64,000 nucleotides of DNA from a bacterium D16-50 (GCA_003612485.1 RAZA01000023.1:1-64000), one strand, 5' to 3'. Numbered from the stretch's first letter, positions 26,129 to 35,034 are shown. Notes: a model not told the origin generated them from the letters alone. Translations and numbers: made by a program.

Positions 26129-26152
26129 AGAATTAAAATACGATTCTATTAT
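26124..26152 (+). promoter_or_regulatory. inverted repeat over the -10 and start site of the hsp70-J operon
   Basis: ATAATAGAAT (26124-26133) and ATTCTATTAT (26143-26152) are perfect 10-bp arms around a 9-base centre. The spacing equals that of CIRCE, the HrcA operator, but the arm sequence differs from TTAGCACTC/GAGTGCTAA. The position suggests a repressor site. Confidence 0.6.
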
Positions 26153-26229
26153 CCAAATTCTATAGTAAAATCTGGGATATGTGTTATTCGAGGATTGTTA
26201 TCCGTGGATGAAAAAGCTGGAGGGAAGCT

Positions 26230-28140
26230 ATGGCAGTTATCGGAATTGATCTGGGGACCACAAACAGTCTTGCGGCATATTGGAAGGACGGAGAGGTGCG
26301 GCTGATCCCCATGAACGACGGCGCGGGAGGGACTTGGAGCGGGGAGTCCGGAGAGGACTTTGGAGCAGGGCATCGATCAGGAGACGGCCCAGAGGATTTT
26401 GCGTGGGAGTACTCCGGGGCACATAGGGAGACGGAGGCGGAAGTTCTGCTTCCCAGCGTGGCGGGATATGTGGAAGGGGAGGGATTTCTGGTAGGGGCGG
26501 CGGCAAAGGAGCGCCTGATCACCCATCCCGAAGATACGGCGGCGTCCTTCAAGCGTTTTATGGGCACAGCCAAGGAATATGGGTTGGGCGGCAAAGCATA
26601 TACACCTATGGAGCTGTCGGCCATGGTGCTGGAGCGGATCAGGAAAAACGCAGAGTTTTTCCTGAAGGAGGAGATTCAGGAGGCGGTCATAACGGTTCCC
26701 GCCTATTTTAACGACAAACAGCGCAGCGATACCAAGAAGGCGGCACAAGTGGCAGGACTTAAGGTGGAGCGCCTGATCAATGAGCCTTCTGCGGCGGCGC
26801 TGGCCTATCGGATGGAATACGGTCAGGAGGACAAGACCCTATTGGTGTTCGACTTTGGGGGCGGCACATTGGATTTGTCCTATGTGGAATGCTTTGACAA
26901 TGTGATAGAGATCACGGCAGTGGCAGGGGATAATCATCTGGGAGGAGATGATGTGGATGAGGCCATCTCGGATTATTTCTGCAGGGAGAACGGAATGAAG
27001 GCTTCGGAGCTGACGGCAGGCGAGAGGGCAGGGCTGAGGAAGCTTGCGGAAAGAGCCAAATGGGATATGGCTCTGGAAAAAGAGATTCTCATGGAGCTTG
27101 AAATCGGAGGAAAACATTGCAGCGCGCCGCTGAATCAGGAGATTCTGTTTTCCGTCTGCATGCCTTTGTTCGGAAAGATCAAGCAGCTTTTTGTGCATCT
27201 TCTGGAGGATGCGGGTTCCAGAATATCTGCAATAGACGATCTGATCATGGTAGGGGGATCATCAAAGCTGAACGTGGTGAAGCGTTTCCTTACGGAGCTT
27301 CTTGGGAAGGAGCCTATCGTTCTCGGAGAGACGGATCGGGTGGTGGCTTATGGGGCAGGCATTTATGCGGGCATCCGCCAGCGCAGGGAGGAGATCAAGG
27401 ATCTGCTGCTCACGGATGTGTGTCCTTTTACTCTGGGCATCGGAGTCAACAATAGGGCGAATCGGAACAAGAATATCCTAAGCCCCATGATCGAGAGAAA
27501 TTCCACTCTTCCGGCATCCCATAAGGGGAGGTTTGTAACGACCTGCGACTACCAGAATGAGATCAGAGTGCAGATCTATCAGGGAGAAGAATACTATGTG
27601 GATGACGATGTGTTTCTGGGGGAGGTCACTATAGAGGTGGTGCCCAAGCCTGCGGGGGAGGCCTGGGTGGATGTGCAGTTCACCTATGACATCAACGGCA
27701 TTCTCCATGTGGCGGTGACAAACGAGCTTGGGGAGCGCAGGCAGGTGCTGCTGGCGAATCAGACCCTCAGCGAGGCGGAGCTGCAGCAGTATGTCCGGGA
27801 AATGGAAAAGATCATGCTGCCTCCTATCCAGCAGCCCCGGAATCAGGAAATGCTGGCCCGTTTTCTGGAGTATTATGAGAACAGCACGGGACAGAGGCGG
27901 GAGAGAATAGCCTTTATGACCAGCCAGATCGTCATGGGGCTAAACAGCGGCAGAAAGAAGGCCGTCAAGAATGCGGAGGAGACGGGTAGGTTATGGCTGG
28001 AGACGCTGGAGCGCGAAAAGGATATGGCGGAGGAGTTTTTGTTTGACGGGGAGCTGAAGCGCGCATGGGAGTTTGATGAGGACCCGGAGGAGGAGCTGGA
28101 GTCTGATGGGGAACTGAAGGAGGATCTGGAGGAAAAATGA
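26230..28140 (+). CDS. HscC-like Hsp70 chaperone
   Basis: Hsp70-family ATPase of 636 residues. The phosphate loops are present: GIDLGTTNSLAA (5-16), VPAYFNDKQR, INEPSAAALAY, DFGGGTLDLSY and VGGSSKLN. The text VGAAAKERLITHPEDTAASF followed by KRFMGT is typical of the HscC branch rather than housekeeping DnaK. About 37 residues (roughly 30-68, TWSGESGEDFGAGHRSGDG and on) are inserted before the usual PSV strand. The substrate-binding domain is followed by a short acidic tail (EDPEEELESDGELKEDLEEK) instead of a full lid. It overlaps the J-protein gene by four bases (ATGA), so the pair is translationally coupled. HscC in E. coli also works with dedicated J proteins. Confidence 0.9.
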   Translation: MAVIGIDLGTTNSLAAYWKDGEVRLIPMNDGAGGTWSGESGEDFGAGHRSGDGPEDFAWEYSGAHRETEAEVLLPSVAGYVEGEGFLVGAAAKERLITHPEDTAASFKRFMGTAKEYGLGGKAYTPMELSAMVLERIRKNAEFFLKEEIQEAVITVPAYFNDKQRSDTKKAAQVAGLKVERLINEPSAAALAYRMEYGQEDKTLLVFDFGGGTLDLSYVECFDNVIEITAVAGDNHLGGDDVDEAISDYFCRENGMKASELTAGERAGLRKLAERAKWDMALEKEILMELEIGGKHCSAPLNQEILFSVCMPLFGKIKQLFVHLLEDAGSRISAIDDLIMVGGSSKLNVVKRFLTELLGKEPIVLGETDRVVAYGAGIYAGIRQRREEIKDLLLTDVCPFTLGIGVNNRANRNKNILSPMIERNSTLPASHKGRFVTTCDYQNEIRVQIYQGEEYYVDDDVFLGEVTIEVVPKPAGEAWVDVQFTYDINGILHVAVTNELGERRQVLLANQTLSEAELQQYVREMEKIMLPPIQQPRNQEMLARFLEYYENSTGQRRERIAFMTSQIVMGLNSGRKKAVKNAEETGRLWLETLEREKDMAEEFLFDGELKRAWEFDEDPEEELESDGELKEDLEEK

Positions 28141-31100
28141 AAGACATATGGCGGATACTGGGGACCGAACCCACAAATGATAAAAAACAGATACGGAAGG
28201 CCTTTGCGGCACAGTCAAGGCTTCACCATCCGGAGGAGGAGCCGGAGTATTTTGCGGAGCTGAATCAAGCCTACAAGGCGGCGCTGGAGTATGCGGCAGG
28301 AGGCGCAGGCGCGGTTTCTATGGGAGGATTTCAGGATAAGGAGGGCGGGATAGGGGCAGACTCTTTGGGCGCTAAGATAGATTCCTCAAATAATGAGGAT
28401 TCCATGGTCAACAATAGGTTTGTCAAAGAGACCCAAGAGGAGGAATCGGGATCGGGCGGAGAGACTGCTGAAGAAATTGTCGAAGAAACTGCAGGAGAGA
28501 TTGGCGAAGAGGCTGCTGAAGGGACTGCCGAGGAGACATCCTCACTGCTGAAGCTGCTGGAGGAGGCGGAGGAGCGGGCCATAGAGGAGAGCAGGCAAAA
28601 AGGGGCGCTGAGGGATTTCATTGTCTTGTTTGAGAATCCCAAGCAGGCAAAGCAGGCCGACACATGGAAACGATTCTTTTTGTCCGAGGCTTTTTTGGGA
28701 GAGCAGTACTCGGAGGAATTCGGAAAAGGATTTCTGGGATACTTGTCACGCCAGACCTTGTATCCTTACGACAACCTTCCCATGGGTCTGCTGCAGGAGC
28801 TTGCCATCGCATATGCTTTCATTCCACATTTTGCAGGAGAAGAGTATTTTGAGGGGCTGAAGTATCCAAAGGAATGGTACAAGGTCTCTGTGGAGAATAC
28901 TTTTCCGGCAAGAAAATATATGGCTCAGGTGTTCAACATGCAGGGACGGGAATGCGATCTTAAGTCTATGACGGGCCGTATGCTGAGGCAGCCGGCAAAC
29001 AAGGTGCGCCACAATGCCTTTTCCGATTATCTGTCCATGAAGGAGATGAGCCGGGAGGGGAGGCTGACGGAACAGGAAAAAGAGACATGGGAGCACATTT
29101 TGAACTTCTGCCAAGTCTGCTATCTGTATGAACGCAACGGCAAGAGGCTGGGCAGCGCCGATTATGAGTCCCGCAGTGAATGTGTGGTGAAGCTGTATGT
29201 GCAGTGGCTCAAGGATGAGGGGCTGCCGGAGAGTGTGCTGAAGTTCTTCTACAAGAAGCTTGCCTTTAAGGAGCTGGACCGCAGCAGCACCAGAGGGCTG
29301 TATGAGCCGCTGAAGGCGGAGGTTCTCCGACAGCTGCCTCAGGCGGAAGAGCTTCTGTTCGGGGAGACGGGAAAGGAGCAGCTCATAACCAAGCTCTATA
29401 GGGTCTGCTCATCAATTATCAATGACAACCAGAACAATTATGATAAATTCATATATCATGAGACGGCGGACATTCAAGAGAGGGTGAGAGCATTCTTTGC
29501 CATGCCCGAGTGGGAAATGCTGAAGGGGGACAAGGAGCTATTCCAGAGGATATATAAGGCGGCTGTGCGGCTGGTGATGCCCTGCTCTTTGGCTGAGGGA
29601 CTGATCAGACATTTACAGGGTGGAGACTTTCCGGAACCGGAGAGGACGGAGCTTGTGGAGAGCCTATTGAGATCCCTTGCCACGGAAAGGCTGTGCCGGG
29701 AGATCGACTATAGATGCGACTTGTCCCTTGGAGATACGGGAACGGAGCAGCTGGAGAGCAATGTGGATTTCTGGCAGTATTATCTGATGAGAGGCTTTGG
29801 CTACCGCCACGCAAAGGTCAGGGGAGACTGGGAGAGGGGCTATGTCTATGAGGCCCAAGGGGAATGCTATCTTCCCGCCTACATAAATTACATCTATGCG
29901 CCGTCCAGAGAGTGGCAGAAGCGGTTCGTGGGATTTGACAAGGAAAAGGAGGAAATCCGGTTTCCTCTGAGCGCCCGCTGCACCATGCCGGGGGGAGAGG
30001 AACTAAGGGTGGAATTCCATTATCATTATTGCCTTTATTTTGTGGGAGGGAGGCAGGTAGATGGTCCCGTGCTGGGCTTTTCGGATTTGTGCGCATATGC
30101 AGATCGGCTGAGAAGGGCGGAGGAGTTTTTCTTTCTGCTGGCGCTCACTGCCATTGGGGATTCGGATCGAAGGGCTGCGGAGGCGCTGATCGGGCAGTGG
30201 CTGGGCAGGACGCCCCTGCATCCCGTTATCATTCCCAGAGTGGCGCAAATGCTGGCAGCCGACAATGACAGGGCGGCAGGACTTTTGTCTGACCATGAGG
30301 AGCGGGCGGCAGAATCCGCCTTGAAGCGGCAGGACAAGTTGGAGACCGTGCTTTACGGCGAGCAGGAACGGTTTTGTTTTCGGGCGCTGGTATCTGAGAG
30401 CGGGGTGAGCATATGGCGGCAGACGGACTACGGATGGGAGGATAGGATATTCCGGAGGGCGGAATTCGGCTGGAAGGAATATGCCTTGCCGTTAGAGCTT
30501 AAGGAGGCAGGGCAGAACTGTCCGAAGGGCCTTGGGGACGAAGGGCCGAGGGATGCCGGGGCACTGACTCCTGCCGACAGAAGGGCGAGGGCGGAGCGGC
30601 TGCTGGCTCTTCTGCGCCAGCCAAAGCCCCTGCGCCGGGAGACGTATAATCTGGAGGGCATGGATGTTTTGCAGAAGGCAGAAAAACTTCTGGAGGCTAT
30701 GGGCATCCCTGAAGCCGTGGAAGGATATTGTGTGCTGCGCTATGGGGAGCGGCGGGAAAAGCGGCATGACAGGGTGTTCTACGGTGTTTGCGCCCCCTTC
30801 GGATTCGACCTGAATACACATTCCCCGGTGCATGTGAGAGACAGGAACTTCCGTATGTCGGTCTCAGACACCAAGATCAAAGAGCCCAAAACCTTCATAG
30901 GACGCTTCGGATGGGGATTTAAGTATTCGCCCAGTTCTGATTACAACCCTATATATGTCTATTTGGGGGAGAGCGGAACATTCTATGCCTATGGCACCAT
31001 CAAAATGCATCGGGCCCACAGCCTTCCAGAGCTGCTGGCAGATTCTTTCCGGGGGGAACTGGAGGGTGTGACGGAGGCGGAGACCTATCAGGGGTGCCTG

Positions 31101-31607
31101 ACCGTGTCAAAGCTTGACCATAGGCTGGAATACTGCTATACGCAGGAGGATATGCGCAGATCCATGTATAGTCCCGGAGGCATCATAGCGGACGGGTTCA
31201 CCGTATTCGGCGGATACGGGATGTGGAAGGAATTTGCAGGCTGGATGGATGCAGCGCTTGCGTTGGCGCTTCCGGCTTGGGTTGACGCCATAGTGGTGGG
31301 ACTTGACTGGGAAAGGGGCGGTATCCTGACATTTGCGGGAATCCGGGAGGGCCTTGGGCCGGAGGAATCGGGCGATGAGGGAGAAGACATGGATTCCGGG
31401 AAAGAAAGCTGCCAAGAAGGGGACGGTAATGAGGATCCGATGGAGAAAACATATCTTCCGCAGGTTCCCCTGCTGGTGTGGGCAAAGGGAATGGATATGA
31501 GGGACAAGAGGGAGCTTTTAGTCAGTTCCCTGCAGTTGTATGTGGACTGCGGAAGATTTGGGGAGGCCGTGAAGGGCAGGGCCGTAAAGATATTGGTGAA
31601 TTGCTGA
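28137..31607 (+). CDS. giant J-domain protein partnered with the Hsp70 (HPE in place of HPD)
   Basis: A 1156-residue cytoplasmic protein. Residues 1-55 read as a compact J domain (DIWRILGTEPTNDKKQIRKA, then LNQAYKAALEYA), but the HPD tripeptide is HPE near residue 31. Residues about 95-140 are Glu- and Gly-rich low complexity (EEIVEETAGEIGEEAAEG). The remaining 1000 residues contain no domain I recognise; they are rich in Tyr, Trp, Leu and Glu and resemble the long C-termini of J proteins coupled to HscC-like chaperones. It starts on the ATGA overlap with the Hsp70 gene. Its stop abuts, with no spacer, the stop of the convergent nucleotidyltransferase gene. Confidence 0.82.
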   Translation: MKDIWRILGTEPTNDKKQIRKAFAAQSRLHHPEEEPEYFAELNQAYKAALEYAAGGAGAVSMGGFQDKEGGIGADSLGAKIDSSNNEDSMVNNRFVKETQEEESGSGGETAEEIVEETAGEIGEEAAEGTAEETSSLLKLLEEAEERAIEESRQKGALRDFIVLFENPKQAKQADTWKRFFLSEAFLGEQYSEEFGKGFLGYLSRQTLYPYDNLPMGLLQELAIAYAFIPHFAGEEYFEGLKYPKEWYKVSVENTFPARKYMAQVFNMQGRECDLKSMTGRMLRQPANKVRHNAFSDYLSMKEMSREGRLTEQEKETWEHILNFCQVCYLYERNGKRLGSADYESRSECVVKLYVQWLKDEGLPESVLKFFYKKLAFKELDRSSTRGLYEPLKAEVLRQLPQAEELLFGETGKEQLITKLYRVCSSIINDNQNNYDKFIYHETADIQERVRAFFAMPEWEMLKGDKELFQRIYKAAVRLVMPCSLAEGLIRHLQGGDFPEPERTELVESLLRSLATERLCREIDYRCDLSLGDTGTEQLESNVDFWQYYLMRGFGYRHAKVRGDWERGYVYEAQGECYLPAYINYIYAPSREWQKRFVGFDKEKEEIRFPLSARCTMPGGEELRVEFHYHYCLYFVGGRQVDGPVLGFSDLCAYADRLRRAEEFFFLLALTAIGDSDRRAAEALIGQWLGRTPLHPVIIPRVAQMLAADNDRAAGLLSDHEERAAESALKRQDKLETVLYGEQERFCFRALVSESGVSIWRQTDYGWEDRIFRRAEFGWKEYALPLELKEAGQNCPKGLGDEGPRDAGALTPADRRARAERLLALLRQPKPLRRETYNLEGMDVLQKAEKLLEAMGIPEAVEGYCVLRYGERREKRHDRVFYGVCAPFGFDLNTHSPVHVRDRNFRMSVSDTKIKEPKTFIGRFGWGFKYSPSSDYNPIYVYLGESGTFYAYGTIKMHRAHSLPELLADSFRGELEGVTEAETYQGCLTVSKLDHRLEYCYTQEDMRRSMYSPGGIIADGFTVFGGYGMWKEFAGWMDAALALALPAWVDAIVVGLDWERGGILTFAGIREGLGPEESGDEGEDMDSGKESCQEGDGNEDPMEKTYLPQVPLLVWAKGMDMRDKRELLVSSLQLYVDCGRFGEAVKGRAVKILVNC

Positions 31608-32471
31608 CTATAGGGACTTATGTATTTGTGCAAGCATGTACTCCGCAAAGCCCATTTTTGTCTCTTGATCTGCTATGGGAAGGGTATCTTCCCCGGAACC
31701 ATAGCATAGGAGCATGTCCTGCAGAAAATCCCCAAATGTCTCGGGCAGCGTCCTTAGGCCCCATTGCCCTCCGGCCTTTTTGGACAGAACCAGATCTTCC
31801 CGCAGGTAAGCCAGAATTCGGCAGAGGTTCAGGGCAGTATAGACGGGGGTGTGGCAGATCTCTTCAAGAGCGTTTTCCACGTCCAGCAGAATGCTGTCCA
31901 AATAGGCTTCTCTGGGGACGGCGCCGAACACTTGGGGGACCGGCGGCCCAAACAGCGGAACGCCGTACCGGCTGATGATCATGAAATGGGCCGCCAGATC
32001 CTTGTCCGTGCCATGCATGTTTTTTACGTATTCCTCCGGATCCTTCTGGCAGGGGCCTAAGTGCGCCGGGGAAAAATGCAGTTCGAAGGGCGTGGGGTAA
32101 ACAAAGGGGCGGCAGAATTTTCTTTGTACGATACTCAGCTCTATGCCCTTCTGGGGAGCTTCTTCGTTCAGCGCACGGACATTTTTTATAAAGTTCACCT
32201 TTGCCTCAAAAGGAAGAGTGCCGCTTGTAATCAGGATCAGGTCCAGATCGCTTTTTTGGGGATTGAAGCAGCCCATGACGGCGGATCCATGAAGATAGAT
32301 TCCCTCAAGGCTCTCCCGAAGGACGTTCCTGCTCATATCGGTGAATCGCAACAGCAGGGAAACATAGTTCGAGCCGGGCAGAAGCTTTGCCAGTTTTTTG
32401 TATAGGGCAGTGTTTTCGGCTTCATTGGGCCTGATTTCATTGGGCCTGCATGGAAAGAGTGATTTTTTCAT
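31608..32471 (-). CDS. aminoglycoside nucleotidyltransferase-like protein (AadA/ANT fold)
   Basis: A 287-residue nucleotidyltransferase. The motif GSAVMG...SDLDL (residues 62-78) is the metal-binding pattern of the Pol-beta-like fold. PFELHFSPAHLG, the DLAAHFMIISRYGVPLFG stretch and ALNLCRILAYLRE match the AadA/ANT(9) family with its C-terminal helical domain (DUF4111). Members adenylylate streptomycin or spectinomycin, but many chromosomal relatives are uncharacterised and resistance cannot be concluded. The start has AGAAAGG upstream. Near the N-terminus a short repeat (TTCATTGGGCCTG twice) encodes NEIRPNE. It diverges from the radical SAM gene with only 37 bases between starts. Confidence 0.8.
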   Translation of the reverse strand: MKKSLFPCRPNEIRPNEAENTALYKKLAKLLPGSNYVSLLLRFTDMSRNVLRESLEGIYLHGSAVMGCFNPQKSDLDLILITSGTLPFEAKVNFIKNVRALNEEAPQKGIELSIVQRKFCRPFVYPTPFELHFSPAHLGPCQKDPEEYVKNMHGTDKDLAAHFMIISRYGVPLFGPPVPQVFGAVPREAYLDSILLDVENALEEICHTPVYTALNLCRILAYLREDLVLSKKAGGQWGLRTLPETFGDFLQDMLLCYGSGEDTLPIADQETKMGFAEYMLAQIHKSL

Positions 32472-32508
32472 GTTGTGCCTTTCTCACATCTTAGACGGGG
32501 GAGATATC

Positions 32509-33372
32509 ATGCATTTTGTGGATGCAAAAGGAATATTGTCCGCACAAAACGGGATGAATGTGTATCGGGGATGCACGCATGGCTGTGTCTACTGCGACAG
32601 CAGAAGCAAATGCTATGGGTTTACCCATGACTTTGAGGACGTGGAGGTGAAGCGCAATGCGCCGGAGCTGTTGGAGAGGGCGCTTCGCTCAAAACGTAAA
32701 AGGTGCATGATCGGAACCGGGGCTATGTGCGACCCCTATATGCACTGTGAGGAGTCGTTGCAAATTACCAGAAGATGTCTGGAGGTCATAGAACGTTACG
32801 GCTTCGGCGCCGCCATCCAAACAAAGTCCGACAGAATTCTCAGGGATCTGGATTTGCTGAAGCAAATAAATGAAAAGGCAAAATGTGTGGTGCAGCTGAC
32901 TTTGACCACCTATGACGAGGGATTGTGCAAAATTCTGGAGCCCAAGGTGTGTACCACAAAAAGGCGCGTGGAGATCCTGAACATTATGCGGGAAAACGGA
33001 ATTCCCACCGTTGTCTGGCTGTCACCGATTCTTCCGTTTATCAATGATACCAGAGAAAACATAGAAGGGATCTTGAAAGCCTGTGTTCAGGCCAAGGTGC
33101 AGGGGATTATCTGCTTCGGCATGGGAATGACCCTGCGGGAAGGCGACAGGGAATATTTCTATGAGGCGCTGGACAAGCATTTTCCCGGCATGCGGCAAAG
33201 ATACCATCATAAGTACGGCTATTCCTACCAGTTGGACAGCGACAGAAACGGCGAGCTGATGCGGCTTTTCCGGGAGACATGCAAAAAGCACGGAATCATC
33301 CATGAGGTGGATGCATGCTTTCAGTATCTGCATGAACTTCCGGAAAAATATGAACAATTGACATTTTTTTAG
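32509..33372 (+). CDS. SPL-like radical SAM protein (Rv2578c-type)
   Basis: A 287-residue radical SAM enzyme. The cluster motif is YRGCTHGCVYCD with cysteines at 22, 26 and 29 (CxxxCxxC). It also has GTGAMCDPYMHCEESLQITR and QTKSDRILRDLDLLKQIN, typical of the spore-photoproduct-lyase-like group often seen beside no fixed partner. The ATG at 32509 follows GGGGGAG; upstream extension would enter the divergent gene. Reaction and substrate unknown. Its stop lies 19 bases from the convergent flavodoxin gene. Confidence 0.85.
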   Translation: MHFVDAKGILSAQNGMNVYRGCTHGCVYCDSRSKCYGFTHDFEDVEVKRNAPELLERALRSKRKRCMIGTGAMCDPYMHCEESLQITRRCLEVIERYGFGAAIQTKSDRILRDLDLLKQINEKAKCVVQLTLTTYDEGLCKILEPKVCTTKRRVEILNIMRENGIPTVVWLSPILPFINDTRENIEGILKACVQAKVQGIICFGMGMTLREGDREYFYEALDKHFPGMRQRYHHKYGYSYQLDSDRNGELMRLFRETCKKHGIIHEVDACFQYLHELPEKYEQLTFF

Positions 33373-33391
33373 TTTTTCCTTTGTTTCGCTA

Positions 33392-33913
33392 TTATGCTTT
33401 CAGGCACTGCAAAATGGGTTCGATGTATTTCTTGTCCGAAATATCATAGGATCCGGAGATCATCTTGATCATTTCCTGATCCGCCTCGGTTTTATCCTTT
33501 TTTGCTTTCAGGGTTTTTATGAATACTTTCATCATAAGCTTGAAGGGGGCGGACATTTTTTCATAGTTGAAGCCTCCCGGACAATAGAATACATTGACCT
33601 TTTTCAGCTGGGGTGAGCCGAAAATCTGTTTCAGGGCCGTCTCTATCTCCGGATTTTCCATGGGGCTTGCGCCCACGCAAAATGCGATGAGCTTCTTGCC
33701 CGACCATTTCTCTATATTGTTTTTGAACCAGGCAAGCTTGCTGATACCGCCCGCGCAGGCCCAGCTGCCGAAAACAATTGCCTCATATTCGGTGAAATCT
33801 GTCTTTTTTGCATCGGACAATGCAAGGCAGTCGGCCCCGGTCTCCTCCGCGATCCATTGGGCGTAACGCTTTGTGAAGCCCGTCTGGGAGTTGTAGATTA
33901 TGATCGTTTTCAT
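33392..33913 (-). CDS. flavodoxin-domain protein
   Basis: A 173-residue FMN-binding protein of the flavodoxin_5/HemG-like type. The phosphate loop is YNSQTGFTKRYAQWIAEETG (residues 7-26), the second strand gives EAIVFGSWACAGGISK, and the third AFCVGASPMENPEIE. It lies 46 bases downstream of the marR gene on the same strand and is probably in its operon, which suggests induction by a redox-active or phenolic compound. The electron donor and acceptor are unknown. Confidence 0.85.
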   Translation of the reverse strand: MKTIIIYNSQTGFTKRYAQWIAEETGADCLALSDAKKTDFTEYEAIVFGSWACAGGISKLAWFKNNIEKWSGKKLIAFCVGASPMENPEIETALKQIFGSPQLKKVNVFYCPGGFNYEKMSAPFKLMMKVFIKTLKAKKDKTEADQEMIKMISGSYDISDKKYIEPILQCLKA

Positions 33914-33959
33914 CCGCCTATTTCTCCTTTTCCTTTTTTGTCTGTGTGTTTAAGGCGTT

Positions 33960-34448
33960 TCAGGTACAGTCAGGGACTTTCTTTTCCAAATTTTCTATTC
34001 CGGCGTAGAGCCTTGTCAGAAGAGCGAAAAGAGTTTCGATTTCATTTTCCGTATAAATTTCAAAAAGATAATCCAGTTCCTTTTGGTATTCGGAAAAGTC
34101 ATTTTGAAAGAAGTCATCCGCTTTTTCCGTGGGGCAGATACACATGGCTCTGGGATCAAGGGAGCTTTTCTGCATGTGGATAAATCCCTTTTTCATCAGG
34201 ATCTCCGCCAATTTCTTGATATTTTGTCTTGAACAGCCCAGCAAATCACCCAATTGGGTAAGGGTGAGGGGGTCCCTTGACTGTCTGACGACTGACAGCA
34301 GCATAAACTGCTTTAGGGTTACCTGAGGGATGTGGTTATCAAAAAGCGTCTGCAGTTTGTTTCCGGCAATGAATAATGTGCTGAAAATAGCCTTTTTTTG
34401 GCTTTCCGAATCATGGGAAAATCTTGTGATCAATTCGTTTAAGTCCAT
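33960..34448 (-). CDS. MarR-family transcriptional regulator
   Basis: A 162-residue winged-helix regulator. The DNA-binding part reads VTLKQFMLLSVVRQSRDPLT, then LTQLGDLLGCSRQNIKKLAEILMKKGFI, with a wing DPRAMCICPTEKADDFF. The start at 34448 (MDLNELITRF) has GGAGGG upstream. The longer frame to 34484 must be wrong because its ATG lies inside the -10 box. Two similar palindromes at the promoter suggest autoregulation, and the flavodoxin gene follows in the same direction. Confidence 0.9.
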   Translation of the reverse strand: MDLNELITRFSHDSESQKKAIFSTLFIAGNKLQTLFDNHIPQVTLKQFMLLSVVRQSRDPLTLTQLGDLLGCSRQNIKKLAEILMKKGFIHMQKSSLDPRAMCICPTEKADDFFQNDFSEYQKELDYLFEIYTENEIETLFALLTRLYAGIENLEKKVPDCT

Positions 34449-34462
34449 GTATGCCCTCCATT

Positions 34463-34476
34463 GGTAACTTGTTTCC
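34463..34476 (-). promoter_or_regulatory. MarR operator candidate 2 (leader)
   Basis: GGTAACTTGTTTCC on the plus strand, an imperfect palindrome just downstream of the predicted start site. It shares the GTAAC-N2-GTTNC core with site 1. Confidence 0.5.
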
Positions 34477-34482
34477 GTTTTC

Positions 34483-34511
34483 ATTATAGCAACTAGTTAC
34501 TAATATGTCAA
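34483..34511 (-). promoter_or_regulatory. consensus promoter of the marR-flavodoxin operon
   Basis: On the minus strand, TTGACA (34511-34506), 17 bases, TATAAT (34488-34483): a perfect sigma-A promoter. The spacer is filled by operator site 1. Confidence 0.85.
34487..34502 (-). promoter_or_regulatory. MarR operator candidate 1 (promoter spacer)
   Basis: TAGCAACTAGTTACTA, a palindrome with one mismatch pair, lies between the -35 and -10 boxes, where a bound repressor would block polymerase. Confidence 0.6.
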
Positions 34512-34557
34512 TTGCATAGGAAGAATTTCTGACAGAACCTACCCTCAGACAATGGAT

Positions 34558-35034
34558 TTATAATGTAAAAAGCTTTTTCTCATAATCTTTCACATAGTAT
34601 TTTATATTTGTCCTGCCTTTTTCAAGGATGGTATGTCCCTCCTTTTCAAGCATTTCCCTTTGCGCTTCAATGCCGCCGGGATATTTTGGGTTCAGCTCGC
34701 CGTTGGCCTTCAGGGTGCGCCAGTAAGGGGTTTTGTCGCTGGCTCTCTGAAAGCTTGCCCATGCGACGATGGAAACAAAGACTCCTGCCGTGATCGGCTC
34801 TGTGAAATCCGCTCCGCTTTGCCTTGCAAAATAATCTCTTATGGCGCCTACCGTAAGAAGCTTTCCAAAGGGCGCAAGGCGCATTACTTTGTCATAGTCA
34901 ATGGGCGGGGCAAAATACATGCGGCTGCCGCCGTATTTCCGTATGCTTTTTTCATCCGTGATAATTTGGATTTTAGGCATATCTTTGCTGTCGTTCAGCA
35001 TAAAGTTAAAATCTTTTTTATCTTCATTTGCCAT
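34558..35034 (-). CDS. alkyltransferase-like (MGMT-fold) DNA-binding protein
   Basis: A 158-residue protein with the C-terminal DNA-binding domain of O6-alkylguanine transferases: APFGKLLTVGAIRDYFARQS near 54-73, then KTPYWRTLKANGELNPKYPG near 101-120, and a REMLEKEGHTI end. The PCHR active site is replaced by PYWR, so no alkyl-accepting cysteine exists, as in alkyltransferase-like proteins that flag lesions for nucleotide excision repair. The start has AGGAGGTGTTCATC. The frame continues upstream to 35238, but that stretch crosses the promoter. It is divergent from the SOS-type polymerase gene, a fitting DNA-repair neighbour. Confidence 0.82.
   Translation of the reverse strand: MANEDKKDFNFMLNDSKDMPKIQIITDEKSIRKYGGSRMYFAPPIDYDKVMRLAPFGKLLTVGAIRDYFARQSGADFTEPITAGVFVSIVAWASFQRASDKTPYWRTLKANGELNPKYPGGIEAQREMLEKEGHTILEKGRTNIKYYVKDYEKKLFTL

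Noticed and set aside
31608..32471. antibiotic resistance call for the nucleotidyltransferase-like gene
   Set aside because: Family resemblance is clear, but many chromosomal relatives have no shown drug activity and no mobile element accompanies it.
34449..34484. 12-residue N-terminal extension of the MarR protein
   Set aside because: Its ATG overlaps the TATAAT box, upstream of the predicted transcription start; the ATG at 34448 has GGAGGG.
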